A stretch of DNA of 35,116 nt from DATLNF01 sp046590575 (GTDB taxonomy: Bacteria; Actinomycetota; Actinomycetes; BP-191): positions 1 through 35,116 of the forward strand of contig JBKJUS010000136.1 in the NCBI GenBank assembly GCA_046590575.1, read 5' to 3'. The notes below the pieces were generated by a model that searched no databases, was not told the origin of the DNA, and worked only from the letters and a program-made list of their open reading frames with translations. Each line of letters opens with the position of its first letter. The stretch's first letter is position 1. Below are positions 8,533 to 16,762 of this stretch, in pieces. Position numbers and translations under genes: made by a program.

Positions 8533-8664
8533 ATGGCGAAGAAGAAGAAGCTGTTTCTGGTGCTGACGGCGCTGGCTGGCCTGTTCGCGGCGAAGAAGGC
8601 CAAGGCCAAGAAGGACGAGCAGGACCTCTGGTCGGAGGCTACGTCCTCGCCCGACCTCCGCTAG
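8533..8664 (+). CDS. DLW-39 family small protein
   Basis: 43 residues starting at ATG 8533, with GGGAG at 8521-8525 seven bases upstream. The sequence has a Lys-rich start (MAKKKK), one hydrophobic helix (LFLVLTALAGLFAA), a second Lys cluster, then the diagnostic DLW tripeptide in DEQDLWSEAT at about 31-33. This is the very short family called DLW-39 that sits near gyrA and tRNA-Ile in many actinobacteria. Its role is unknown; a single-pass membrane or membrane-surface peptide is likely. It is easily missed by gene callers because of its size. Confidence 0.85.
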   Translation: MAKKKKLFLVLTALAGLFAAKKAKAKKDEQDLWSEATSSPDLR

Positions 8665-8723
8665 CGGGCAATTCGGGAGCCTCTTGCGCGTCGTTGACGC
8701 GGCAACGATGTGGTGGGAATGTG

Positions 8724-8746
8724 AGCCCGAGGCTCGGCCTCGGGCT
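8724..8746 (+). terminator. Probable intrinsic terminator after DLW-39 gene
   Basis: AGCCCGAGG (8724-8732) and CCTCGGGCT (8738-8746) form a perfect 9-bp GC-rich stem with loop CTCGG, 60 bases after the DLW-39 stop and before the next gene. The following tract is only weakly T-rich (TCGGTCAT), common for actinobacterial terminators. Confidence 0.65.
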
Positions 8747-8769
8747 TCGGTCATAGGGGGGTACACATC

Positions 8770-9195
8770 GTGAGAAGAATCCTGACTGTCGTCGTCGCGG
8801 CCACGGCAGTGATGCTCAGCGTCCTGCCGGCGGCGTCCGCCGCGCCGAAGGCACCGACCTTCACGGCGACGCTGGCGACCGACAGCACTTGCTCGCTGAC
8901 CGCCACCACCACCTGGAGCGGCGCCAACGTCGCCACCGTCTACCTCAACTGGTACACCGACGGTGCCACCTGGGGTACCAGCGACGCTCCGGGCACCGGG
9001 CCCAATGCCGGCACCTTCAATCGCCGCAGCGCCACCGCCACCTTCCAAGCTGGTCCGTTTGGGCTGACGACAGCAGACCCTCACTCTTCACACGTGCTGG
9101 CGCACTTCTACAGCAAGTCCGGCGTCCAGCTGGGGCAGGTGTATTCCGACCCCGTCGGCACCACCACCTGCGCTTTGCCCCATCCGTCTGCATAG
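8770..9195 (+). CDS. Small secreted protein, unknown function
   Basis: 141 residues from GTG 8770, with a G-rich ribosome site (GGGGGG at 8756-8761). A Sec signal peptide is clear: MRR, a hydrophobic core (ILTVVVAATAVMLSVLPAA) and a probable cleavage after ASA near residue 24. The mature part, about 117 residues, is Thr/Ala-rich with alternating hydrophobic residues, suggesting a beta-sandwich. Two cysteines (in STCSLTA and TTTCALP) could form a disulfide joining the ends. It is bounded by the terminator at 8724-8746 and tRNA-Ala, so probably monocistronic. No family recognised. Confidence 0.75.
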   Translation: MRRILTVVVAATAVMLSVLPAASAAPKAPTFTATLATDSTCSLTATTTWSGANVATVYLNWYTDGATWGTSDAPGTGPNAGTFNRRSATATFQAGPFGLTTADPHSSHVLAHFYSKSGVQLGQVYSDPVGTTTCALPHPSA

Positions 9196-9213
9196 TCGCC
9201 AGCTAGGGCGGAC

Positions 9214-9246
9214 TTGTCCGGCAACGCCAGGTGAGCGGGCTAGCAG
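9214..9246 (+). promoter_or_regulatory. Possible tRNA-Ala promoter
   Basis: TTGTCC at 9214-9219 resembles a -35 hexamer. GCTAGC (9239-9244) or TAGCAG (9241-9246) could be the -10, at spacings of 19 or 21 bases, which is longer than ideal. The distance to the tRNA 5' end at 9261 is suitable. Confidence 0.3.
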
Positions 9247-9260
9247 TATTCTGCAACCCC

Positions 9261-9333
9261 GGGGACGTAGCTCAACTGGCAGAGCACCGCCTTTGCAAGG
9301 CGGGGGTTAGGGGTTCGAGTCCCCTCGTCTCCA
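9261..9333 (+). tRNA. tRNA-Ala (TGC anticodon)
   Basis: 73 bases. The acceptor arm GGGGACG pairs with CGTCTCC and has the G3:U70 wobble that identifies alanine tRNAs. The anticodon stem CCGCC/GGCGG encloses TTTGCAA, with anticodon TGC at 9294-9296. T-stem AGGGG/CCCCT encloses TTCGAGT. The CCA end is not encoded (A-CC-C follows). The position matches alaT of mycobacteria. Confidence 0.97.
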
Positions 9334-9360
9334 CCCCGCATTTCGTCCGGGAGAACAGCG

Positions 9361-9386
9361 CGCGTTCGTCGCGTTCGTCGCGAACG
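9361..9386. repeat. Tandem 9-mer and inverted repeat after tRNA-Ala
   Basis: CGCGTTCGT occurs twice in tandem (9361-9369 and 9370-9378). The second copy forms an inverted repeat with the following bases: CGTTCG (9372-9377), TCG, CGAACG (9381-9386). It lies 28 bases after tRNA-Ala and 40 bases before the lipoprotein gene, so it could help end the tRNA transcript or act as an operator. No T-tract follows. Confidence 0.4.
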
Positions 9387-9425
9387 TGCCTGGCGCCCGA
9401 TTCCGCCGAGGCGCAGACTCCGACG

Positions 9426-10994
9426 ATGACCCGTGCCTTCCGCCGTGCCTCTCTCATGGTTGTCGGCTGCGTGGTCCTGGCGGCGTGCGGATCGACTGCG
9501 ATGCCCATGAATCAGTCCGGTGTGGGCCCCGGGGTGGGTGGCCCAGGAGCTGTCAGCAGTTCGGCGGAGACCGGCCTGGGCGCCCCTGCCGCCGGCGGGG
9601 CATCGCCGGGATCGACCAGTGGCGGCGCTGCACCGGGGCAGACCGGGTCGGTCACCGGCGGAATTGGCGGTGCCCCCGCGGCGGGTGGCACGGCCGGAGG
9701 TGGCCCAACTCGGCGTGGCGCCCGCAGCAGTAGTAGCGGCGGCGCGGGCGGGACGACCGGCGGCGGCGGCACGACGGCGGTTGGCCCAGGAGTGACCGCG
9801 ACCGAGGTTCGAATAGGCATTCCGTACTGCAATGACTGCGCGGGTGCCAATGCCGCAGTGGGTGGCGGCGGCGAGGAACCCGGAGACACGAGGCGCTACC
9901 ACCAGGCCGTCCTCGATGACGTGAACAGCCGCGGCGGCGTGCTCGGCCGCAAGCTGGTGGCCGTTTTCAAGGAGATCAGCGCCAGCCAGGACGTCGCGGT
10001 GTCGCAGCAGGCCGTCTGCGAGTCCTTCACCAAGGACAACAAGGTCTTCGCGATCTTCTTCCGCGGCGAGCTCATCTACGAGTGCGCCAAGAAGGCCGGG
10101 ATCATCGCGTGGGGAACCGGCGCTAGCGGACCTGTTTTCGCGCGGTACCCCAACTTCTTCGCGCCCGCCAGCATCCGATTCGAGCGGCTCGCGTCGGTCA
10201 CGGTCAAGGCGCTGGTGCAAGCCGGCTGGCACAAGCCGGAGCCGAAGTGGCCGACTGGCAAGATCGGCCTGATGAGCTGGGACAGCGCCGAGTACCGGTT
10301 CGCGATGGAGAAGGGCTGGCTCCCGGCGCTGCGCGAGGCGGGTCTCGAGGCGACCGACGTACGCTATATCGCCATCCCGCAGGACCTCGGCTCGATCGCG
10401 AACTCCGGCTCCGCGGTCAGCTCGGCAGTGCTCGCCTTCGGGGACCAGGGCATCGACCACGTGCTCATCAACGATGGTCCCGCCGGCATCTTCGCCAGCA
10501 ACGGCCTGACGTTCCAGTTCCTCCAGAACGCCGAGTCCCAGCGCTTCTTCCCCCGGTACGGCTTCAACACCAACAACGCACCGGACTTCGACAGTTATCC
10601 CCAGACCCAGCTGGCCGGCATGCTTGCGATCGACTCGTCGAGCACCGAGCCGGCGCACGACGAGGGCATCGCGCCGAACGCACAGCGGGTGCGCTGTTTC
10701 GAGATCATGCAGAAGCGCGGCCTCCCCGTCGGCCAGGACCAGACCCAGTCGGTCGCCCTTGCCGCATGCGAGTACGCCTGGTTCACCAAGGCGATCGTCG
10801 AGCGGTCCCGGAGCACAGTGCTCGCCGACGTGATCGCCGGCGGAGAAGCTCTCGGCACCTCCTACCGCTCGCCAATGACGTTCGGAACGAAGCTCGGGCC
10901 GGGCCTGCACGACGGCACCCAGCTGTTCCGCAACCTCAAATTCGACGACGCGTGTACGTGCTTGAAGTACACCTCCAAGCCCTACGAGCCATAG
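9426..10994 (+). CDS. ABC transporter substrate-binding lipoprotein, branched-chain amino-acid type (orphan)
   Basis: 522 residues from ATG 9426; upstream in-frame codons would run through the tRNA gene. The N-terminus has basic residues, a hydrophobic core and lipobox LAAC, with Cys21 as the lipidation site. Residues about 22-120 are a Gly/Ala/Ser-rich, low-complexity linker. From about 125 on (ATEVRIGIPY, then LDDVNSRGGVLGRKL) it matches type 1 periplasmic binding proteins of the Peripla_BP_6 class, which bind amino acids, amides or other small ligands. A CNDC pair sits at the domain start. No permease or ATPase gene is nearby, so the ligand and transporter are unknown. The Shine-Dalgarno is weak (GAGG 14 bases upstream). 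The DUF2855 gene begins one base after its stop. Confidence 0.85.
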   Translation: MTRAFRRASLMVVGCVVLAACGSTAMPMNQSGVGPGVGGPGAVSSSAETGLGAPAAGGASPGSTSGGAAPGQTGSVTGGIGGAPAAGGTAGGGPTRRGARSSSSGGAGGTTGGGGTTAVGPGVTATEVRIGIPYCNDCAGANAAVGGGGEEPGDTRRYHQAVLDDVNSRGGVLGRKLVAVFKEISASQDVAVSQQAVCESFTKDNKVFAIFFRGELIYECAKKAGIIAWGTGASGPVFARYPNFFAPASIRFERLASVTVKALVQAGWHKPEPKWPTGKIGLMSWDSAEYRFAMEKGWLPALREAGLEATDVRYIAIPQDLGSIANSGSAVSSAVLAFGDQGIDHVLINDGPAGIFASNGLTFQFLQNAESQRFFPRYGFNTNNAPDFDSYPQTQLAGMLAIDSSSTEPAHDEGIAPNAQRVRCFEIMQKRGLPVGQDQTQSVALAACEYAWFTKAIVERSRSTVLADVIAGGEALGTSYRSPMTFGTKLGPGLHDGTQLFRNLKFDDACTCLKYTSKPYEP

Positions 10995-10995
10995 C

Positions 10996-12096
10996 GTGGC
11001 CGACGCTGACGAGAGTGCATGGGATCTTGTCGTCAACCGGGATGACTTCGCCAGTACGTCGTACCTAGAGTCCGCCGTGCCCTCCGCCGGCGACGGCGAG
11101 GTGGTCCTGCAGGTGGACCGGGTCGGCGTGACAGCCAACAACGTCACCTATGCACTGGTCGGCGACTCGATGCACTACTGGGACTTCTTCCCCACTGAGC
11201 CCGGGTGGGGCCGAGTGCCGCTGTGGGGCTTCGCCGACGTCGTCGACTCGGCCGTCGACGGGGTGGCGACAGGCAGCCGCGTCTACGGTTACCTCCCGCC
11301 GTCCAGTCACCTCGTCGTGCGGCCGGACCGGATCAGCGACGCGGGATTCCGCGACGCCAGCGCCCACCGGCAGCCGCTGCCCGCGCCGTACAACGTCTAT
11401 GCGACGACCACTGGTGACCCGGCGTACGACGCCGACCGTGAGGATCTGCAGGTCCTCTACCGGCCGCTGTTCATGACGTCGTTCATGCTCGACGACTTCC
11501 TCGCGGACAACGACTTCTTCGGCGCCGAGGCGCTGGTGCTGTCCAGCGCGAGCAGCAAGACGGCCTACGGCGCGGCCTTCTGCACGGGGCTCCGCGACGT
11601 CCGGCCACGGCTCGTCGGGCTGACCAGCGCCGGCAACCGCGCCTTCACCGAGAGCCTCGGCTGCTACGACGACGTGATGACCTACGACGATGTCGAGTCT
11701 CTCCCGACATCCCGGCGGACGGTGTACGTCGACATGGCCGGCGCTGTGCCGCTCCGGCGGCGGATCCACGGGCACCTTGGTGCGGCCCTGATCCATGACG
11801 CGGTCGTCGGGGCCACCCATCTCGATGCCCCGCCGCAGGGCGAGTCCGGCATGCCCGGCCCATCGCCGGAGTTCTTCTTCGCACCGACCCAGATGGCCAA
11901 GCGTCGCGCGGACTGGGGCCCGAGTGAGATCGAAAAGCGCTTCGGCCCGACCTGGCGAGCCTTCGTTCCGGCCGTGGAGGGCTGGGTCGACGTCGACGAG
12001 AGGCACGGGCGCGAGGGCTTGCGCGACGCCTGGCTCGAGGTCCACTCCGGGTCCGCCGACCCTCGCCGCGGCCACGTCGTCGCGCTGAGGGAGTAG
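10996..12096 (+). CDS. DUF2855 family protein
   Basis: 366 residues from GTG 10996, one base after the lipoprotein stop, so surely co-transcribed. It matches DUF2855, whose members look like divergent medium-chain dehydrogenase/reductase (quinone-oxidoreductase-like) proteins: an N-terminal GroES-like part with VDRVGVTANNVTYALVGD and YWDFFP, then a central segment with LVLSSASSKTAYGAAF in the position of the nucleotide-binding fold. The usual GxGxxG is not evident, so NAD(P)H binding is uncertain. It is cytoplasmic, with no signal or membrane segment. No substrate is known for the family; a link to the ligand of the upstream binding protein is only a guess. Confidence 0.8.
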   Translation: MADADESAWDLVVNRDDFASTSYLESAVPSAGDGEVVLQVDRVGVTANNVTYALVGDSMHYWDFFPTEPGWGRVPLWGFADVVDSAVDGVATGSRVYGYLPPSSHLVVRPDRISDAGFRDASAHRQPLPAPYNVYATTTGDPAYDADREDLQVLYRPLFMTSFMLDDFLADNDFFGAEALVLSSASSKTAYGAAFCTGLRDVRPRLVGLTSAGNRAFTESLGCYDDVMTYDDVESLPTSRRTVYVDMAGAVPLRRRIHGHLGAALIHDAVVGATHLDAPPQGESGMPGPSPEFFFAPTQMAKRRADWGPSEIEKRFGPTWRAFVPAVEGWVDVDERHGREGLRDAWLEVHSGSADPRRGHVVALRE

Positions 12097-12160
12097 CCGG
12101 ACCTGAGCCGGTACGGTAGGCGGTGACCGCACCCCCGACCGCTGCGGAGGCTCACCCCTC

Positions 12161-13264
12161 GTGCGTTGGCGACTCCTCGCTCCGTCCATCGCGCTTGCGC
12201 TGCTGCCGGTGACCGCACCGGCGCACGCTGGGCAGACGTCCTCGGACGCGCGCCAGGAGCTGGCTCGGGCGACCGAGGCGTTGCAGCAGTCCGAGAACCG
12301 GCAGACCGGGCACCGGACCCGGCTGCACCGGCTGCAGCAGCAGATCGCCCGCACTGAAGAAGGGATCGCCGGCATCAGCGGTCAGGTCGATGCGCGCGTG
12401 CGCGCTGCCTATACGTCGGGAGCCGGCGGCCAGAGCTTGGCGGCGCTCCTCTCCGCGGACGACCCGTCCGTCGTGGTGGAGCGGGTGGCCTTGCTCGACG
12501 CGATGACGCGGAGCGACACTGCTGCGCTGAGCCGGTCTCGGGTGCTCCGGCGCCGGCTGCGCACACAGCAGGCGGCCGCGGACGCGACGCAACGTCAGAT
12601 CACCAGCGAGTCGACCCGGCTGCGCGCCGCACACGTTCGGCTCGCCGCGCTGCTCGACCGCCTCGTCCTCAACGAGCGTGTGGCGGCCGAGCGCAAGGCG
12701 GCCGAAGCGGCGCGCGCCAAGCAGCAGCGCATCGCGGCGGAGCGGGCCCGGCGTACAGCCGCGGCCAACGCACGGCGTCGGGCGCTCGCTTCTGCCACCA
12801 CCGCGGCCTCCCGACGCCGGATCGAGCGAGCGTCTCGCTCCAACACGCCGCCGACCGTCTCGGGCAGTGGTGCCACCTGCCCGGTCGGACCCGCCCACTC
12901 CTTCACGGACACCTGGGGCGCTCCGCGCTCCGGCGGCCGGCGGCACCAGGGCACCGACATCTTCGCGCCGTACGGCGCGCCGGCGTACGCCGTCACGAAC
13001 GGCACGGTCACCCGAACCGGGAGCGGTGGTCTCGGCGGCATCGTGCTCTACCTGCGGGGCGACAACGGCGACGAGTACTACTACGCCCACAACTCGCGCA
13101 ACGTCGCCTCAGCCGGTGATCGAGTCGCCGCGGGCGAGCTGGTGGCCTATGTCGGCGACTCCGGCAACGCGCAGAGCACATCGCCCCACATCCACTTCGA
13201 GCGCCACCCCGGGGGCGGGGCGCCCGTCAATCCTTATCCGTTTTTACGGGGCGTGTGCGGCTAA
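12161..13264 (+). CDS. M23 family metallopeptidase with N-terminal coiled coil (peptidoglycan hydrolase)
   Basis: 367 residues from GTG 12161 with GGAGG 10 bases upstream. A Sec signal peptide ends after AHA near residue 24. Residues about 28-85 and 125-225 are Ala/Arg/Gln/Glu-rich coiled coil, as in EnvC/RipA-type cell-wall hydrolases and their regulators. The LytM/M23 domain (about 255-360) keeps every zinc residue: His262 and Asp266 in HQGTDIF, and the HxH pair His343/His345 in PHIHFE. It should therefore be an active endopeptidase cutting peptide cross-links outside the membrane. It is convergent with the next gene by a 4-base overlap. The coiled coil probably targets or restrains the enzyme. 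Confidence 0.9.
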   Translation: MRWRLLAPSIALALLPVTAPAHAGQTSSDARQELARATEALQQSENRQTGHRTRLHRLQQQIARTEEGIAGISGQVDARVRAAYTSGAGGQSLAALLSADDPSVVVERVALLDAMTRSDTAALSRSRVLRRRLRTQQAAADATQRQITSESTRLRAAHVRLAALLDRLVLNERVAAERKAAEAARAKQQRIAAERARRTAAANARRRALASATTAASRRRIERASRSNTPPTVSGSGATCPVGPAHSFTDTWGAPRSGGRRHQGTDIFAPYGAPAYAVTNGTVTRTGSGGLGGIVLYLRGDNGDEYYYAHNSRNVASAGDRVAAGELVAYVGDSGNAQSTSPHIHFERHPGGGAPVNPYPFLRGVCG

Positions 13265-13959
13265 GCGGGCGAGTCCATCGTTCGGCTCGTCGGAGAGCGG
13301 AGGAGCGTCACGCTGCAGGCGATCGCCCACACCAGCAGTGCGGGGATGGCGAACTGCCCGACGAACAGCGCACTGGCGACCACGATGGCGATCGTGCACA
13401 GGACGCTGAGCCAGCCGATCCAGCGCGGCAGCACGCCGTCACGCAGGACGAGATAGGCCGTGGCACCGATCACTACCGCCGCGGCCGGCATGGCGAACGC
13501 ACCCATCGCGGTGTAGCGCAGCTGGGCGAAGTAGCGGAGGACGTCGACACCGGGCAGTGGCTCGTCATCAACGACGAGGCCGCGCACGACGGCGCCGCCG
13601 AGGCCGGCTGCGAAGATCATGGCCACGAAGACAGTGCCGGCCTGCTGTGCCAGTCGTGGCGCGAGACCAGACTCAGCCTCGGTTCGTCCCGCCGACAATC
13701 GGCGGACCAGCTCGCTGAGGAACACCAAGAAGGTGAGTCCAGCGGCCAGTAGAGCGAAGGTCGAGACGACGTCGGCCGTGCGATTGTCGTTGCTGGCCCA
13801 CCAGGCCAGCATCTCGTCGTCGGTAGCACCGCGCGGGATGTTCACCGAGGCCACCGCGACGAACAGCATGACGGCGAACACGACGCCGCACAGTGCCGCC
13901 GGTCGGGTGGCGCCCCGGGTGATCCGGACGGCTGGTGCGCGGTTCAGAGTGGTGGACAT
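13261..13959 (-). CDS. Multi-pass membrane protein, unknown function (possibly DUF4386-like)
   Basis: 232 residues. The ATG at 13959 has AGGAGG about 6 bases upstream on the minus strand, which fixes the start. Five to six transmembrane helices can be read: about 20-40, 63-86, 107-130, 150-172, and two near 180-220. Loop 1 carries a conserved-looking DDEMLAWWASNDNR stretch. Size and layout resemble DUF4386 proteins, but I cannot confirm the family. It is divergent from the histidine kinase gene, 153 bases apart, so it may be a target of that two-component system. Confidence 0.7.
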   Translation of the reverse strand: MSTTLNRAPAVRITRGATRPAALCGVVFAVMLFVAVASVNIPRGATDDEMLAWWASNDNRTADVVSTFALLAAGLTFLVFLSELVRRLSAGRTEAESGLAPRLAQQAGTVFVAMIFAAGLGGAVVRGLVVDDEPLPGVDVLRYFAQLRYTAMGAFAMPAAAVVIGATAYLVLRDGVLPRWIGWLSVLCTIAIVVASALFVGQFAIPALLVWAIACSVTLLRSPTSRTMDSPA

Positions 13960-14013
13960 GGCAGCCTCCTGGCGATTGTGTGCGGGACCGGTGTCGCCGC
14001 ATGCCCAGGACTG

Positions 14014-14026
14014 TCTCCGGTGGAGA
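14014..14026. promoter_or_regulatory. Small palindrome in divergent region
   Basis: TCTCC-GGT-GGAGA is a perfect dyad in the 153-base region between the membrane protein gene and the histidine kinase gene. It could be an operator for the response regulator at 16104-16760. That is inference from position only. Confidence 0.25.
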
Positions 14027-14112
14027 ACCGCGGCACATCGGAGTGAACCCGACCGATTCGCTCAGGGCTAACCCCCATCCCGTTCGGCCCATGTCGGTGC
14101 GACGATGTCCAC

Positions 14113-16113
14113 ATGTCAGACGTCAGGCGGGCTTGCGCCGTAGCCGCGTCGACCCTTGCCTGGCTGTTGCTCGCGGCGTCGGTTCTGGTGATGGTCATCT
14201 TCGACCGGAAGACTGCTGCAACTGGGCGCGTCGCCCTTGCCACCTTGGACTTCGGGGCAGCCGTTTACCTAGGAGCTGTGGCTGCCGCTGTCATCGTCGG
14301 CACGGGGCTGGTGCTGCAGCTGCCGCGTCATCCGGTGGGCTGGCTCTTCCTGCTGCTCGGCACCACCATCATCATGTCCGGCGCGATCGACGCCTACGCC
14401 GTGTACGGAATCTTGGCCCGGCCGGGCAGCGCGCCCGGCGCCGGCCAGCTGGCTGTGGTGAGCGCGAGTGGCTGGCTGTTGTGGTTTGTGCTTATCGCGT
14501 TGGTGCTGCAGCTCACTCCGACCGGCCGGCCGTTGTCCCGACGGTGGGGCATGGCGGCGACCGTGACGGCGGTCGCCGGCGGGTCGGCCATGGTGCTCAC
14601 CTGGTTCAGCCCTCGGGCATTGGACGATCCGCCGTTAGTGGGCCAGCCCAACCCTTGGGCGGTTGAGCGATTCGGCGGCGCGGTCGAGATGGCGGCCTCC
14701 TGCGCGGGCGTGGTGTGCGCAGTAGGCCTGGTGGTCGCTGCCGCCTCACTGGTCGTCAGGTTCAGGCGGGCGCGGGGTGAAGAACGTCGCCAGTTGCTTT
14801 GGCTCGCTCTCGTCGTCGTGCCCATGCCCGTGCTCGTGGTCGGGGCGTTCATGGCGGCCGCCGCCCAGAGCGAGATCGGTGTGGCCGCCTTCTCCGGTGG
14901 CTTCATTCTGGTGGTGCCCGTCGCCACTGGCCTCTCGATCGCACGGTACCGGCTCTACGACGTTGACCGGGTGCTGAGCCGGGCGGCGACCTACACCGTG
15001 CTGACTCTGCTGCTGGCCGCGATCTACGGCGGGACGGTGCTATTCACCGTCTGGTCACTGCGAGACCTGTCCGGCCGGTCTCACCTGGCCACCGCGATGG
15101 CCACGCTGGCGACCGTGACTGCCGCCGCGCCGCTGCGACGGTGGCTGCAAGCGGCCGTCGACCGCCGGTTCGCCCGTCGCAGGTTCACCGCCTTGGCGAT
15201 CGTCCGCGCCGCGCTGAGGGGATCGGCGGCAGCACGAAATCTGGACGCGGTTCTTCGCGAGGCACTCGGTGATCCGGGGCTTCGGGTTGCCTACCTCGTC
15301 CGTCCCGATGATCTCTGGGTGACTGCGGCCGGAACATCGGTGGACCCGGCTGCCGACGAGGTGACGGTGTTCCGCTTCGGTGAGCCCGTGGCGAGCATCG
15401 CCTTCGATGCGCACCGCGTCGACCGCGTGCTGGTCGAATCAGTCGCGGCAGAGGCCGCCCCGGAGCTGGAGAACATCGCCCTCCGGGCGGCGGTCGAACG
15501 CCAGCTCGTAGAGGTGCGCGAGTCTCGCGCCCGGATCGTTGCGACCCAGCTGGCCGAGCGGCACCGGATCGAACGCAACCTCCACGATGGGGCGCAGCAG
15601 CGCTTGCTCGCTCTGGCATTCCAGCTGCGCGCCGCGCAGCTGCGGGCGCCTAACCCCGAGTTGGAGGCTGACCTGGACCGCGCCGTAGAGGAGCTGGCGA
15701 CTGCGGTGGCTGAGCTGCGTGCGCTGGCCAACGGGCTCCACCCCGCTGTCCTTATCGACGGCGGCCTGGCTGCCGCATTGGGTGACCTAGCGGCCCGGGC
15801 ACCGCTGCCGGTGCGGCTGGGGGTTACCGCCGCACGCTTTACCCCCGCCGTCGAGGAGACTGCCTGGTTCGTCGCGTGCGAAGCGGTGGCCAACGCGGTC
15901 AAGCACTCCGCCGCGACATCCGTCTCGATTGGCGCCGAGTCGAGGGACGGCGTGCTCCAGATGTGGGTGTGCGATGACGGGGTCGGCGGCGCCGACCCGG
16001 CTGGACCCGGCCTACGCGGCATCGCCGATCGGGCCGACGCGGCGGGCGGCCGCCTGCTGGTGTTGGACGGGCGGCCGGGCACCGAGGTCCGGCTCGAGCT
16101 GCCGTGCGGGTAG
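14113..16113 (+). CDS. Membrane histidine kinase, NarL/LuxR-partner class (HisKA_3)
   Basis: 666 residues. The N-terminal half has about eight or nine transmembrane helices (residues about 14-320), unlike simple two-helix sensors, and probably senses the membrane or a small ligand. A poorly conserved segment (about 340-450), then a coiled coil, leads to the HisKA_3 dimerisation site RIERNLHDGAQQRLLAL with phospho-acceptor His491. The HATPase domain has the N-box ACEAVANAVKHS and G-boxes CDDGVGGAD and GLRGIADRADAAGG. It phosphorylates the response regulator encoded 10 bases overlapping downstream. There is no Shine-Dalgarno before ATG 14113; a GACGAT hexamer ending 7 bases before suggests a leaderless mRNA (inference). 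Confidence 0.93.
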   Translation: MSDVRRACAVAASTLAWLLLAASVLVMVIFDRKTAATGRVALATLDFGAAVYLGAVAAAVIVGTGLVLQLPRHPVGWLFLLLGTTIIMSGAIDAYAVYGILARPGSAPGAGQLAVVSASGWLLWFVLIALVLQLTPTGRPLSRRWGMAATVTAVAGGSAMVLTWFSPRALDDPPLVGQPNPWAVERFGGAVEMAASCAGVVCAVGLVVAAASLVVRFRRARGEERRQLLWLALVVVPMPVLVVGAFMAAAAQSEIGVAAFSGGFILVVPVATGLSIARYRLYDVDRVLSRAATYTVLTLLLAAIYGGTVLFTVWSLRDLSGRSHLATAMATLATVTAAAPLRRWLQAAVDRRFARRRFTALAIVRAALRGSAAARNLDAVLREALGDPGLRVAYLVRPDDLWVTAAGTSVDPAADEVTVFRFGEPVASIAFDAHRVDRVLVESVAAEAAPELENIALRAAVERQLVEVRESRARIVATQLAERHRIERNLHDGAQQRLLALAFQLRAAQLRAPNPELEADLDRAVEELATAVAELRALANGLHPAVLIDGGLAAALGDLAARAPLPVRLGVTAARFTPAVEETAWFVACEAVANAVKHSAATSVSIGAESRDGVLQMWVCDDGVGGADPAGPGLRGIADRADAAGGRLLVLDGRPGTEVRLELPCG

Positions 16114-16760
16114 TCATCGCAGATGACTCGGTCCTGCTGCGCGCGGGACTAGAGCGTCTGCTCACCGAGGCCGGGATCACCACGGTGGCTGCCGTCGGTG
16201 ATGGAGAAGCGCTGATCATCGCCGTACGCGAGCATCGACCGGACGTTGCACTGGTGGACATCCGGATGCCACCGACCTTCACCCACGAAGGAGCCCGCGC
16301 GGCCATCACGCTTCGGGCGGACTTCCCGGCGTTGGGGATCCTGCTGATCTCCCAGTCGCTCGAGGGCCGGTACGCATTGGAGCTCGCTCGCAGCCACCCC
16401 ACGGGCTTCGGCTACCTGCTGAAGGACCGGATCGTCGACGTCAGCACTCTCGTGGACGCGCTGGAACGGGTCGCGGCCGGTGGGACGGTTCTCGACCCTG
16501 ACGTCGTCACCCACTTCCTGGCTCGTCAGGAGTCGGCGACCCGCTTGGCCACCCTCACCGATCGCGAACGGGACGTGCTGGGGCTGATGGCCGAAGGACG
16601 TTCCAACGCCGCCATCGCCCGCGCGCTACGGGTGCACGACAAGACAATCGAAAGTCACGTCGGCAGCATCTTCGCCAAACTTGGGCTGCTGCCTGAGCCA
16701 GACGACCACCGGCGCGTGCTCGCCGTGCGCGCGTGGCTGGTGCCCGCAGACGAGCACTGA
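16104..16760 (+). CDS. LuxR/NarL-type response regulator
   Basis: 218 residues from GTG 16104, overlapping the kinase gene by 10 bases. The receiver domain has acidic Asp7/Asp8, phospho-acceptor Asp52 in ALVDIRMPP, and the conserved Lys in GYLLKDRI. The C-terminal LuxR helix-turn-helix (LTDRERDVLGLMAEG ... NAAIARALRVHDKTIESHV) spans about 150-200. It is a DNA-binding output regulator paired with the upstream kinase. Targets are unknown; the divergent membrane-protein gene is a candidate. The hairpin just downstream likely ends its transcript. Confidence 0.95.
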   Translation: MRVVIADDSVLLRAGLERLLTEAGITTVAAVGDGEALIIAVREHRPDVALVDIRMPPTFTHEGARAAITLRADFPALGILLISQSLEGRYALELARSHPTGFGYLLKDRIVDVSTLVDALERVAAGGTVLDPDVVTHFLARQESATRLATLTDRERDVLGLMAEGRSNAAIARALRVHDKTIESHVGSIFAKLGLLPEPDDHRRVLAVRAWLVPADEH

Positions 16761-16762
16761 CA

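Noticed and set aside
9480..9790. Gly/Ala-rich stretch of the lipoprotein as a PE_PGRS-like protein
   Set aside because: It follows a lipobox and leads into a periplasmic-binding domain, so it is a surface tether, not a PE/PPE protein.
9240..11147. Long antisense open frame opposite the lipoprotein gene
   Set aside because: Covers the tRNA-Ala gene and the lipoprotein coding strand, with no recognisable motif or ribosome site.
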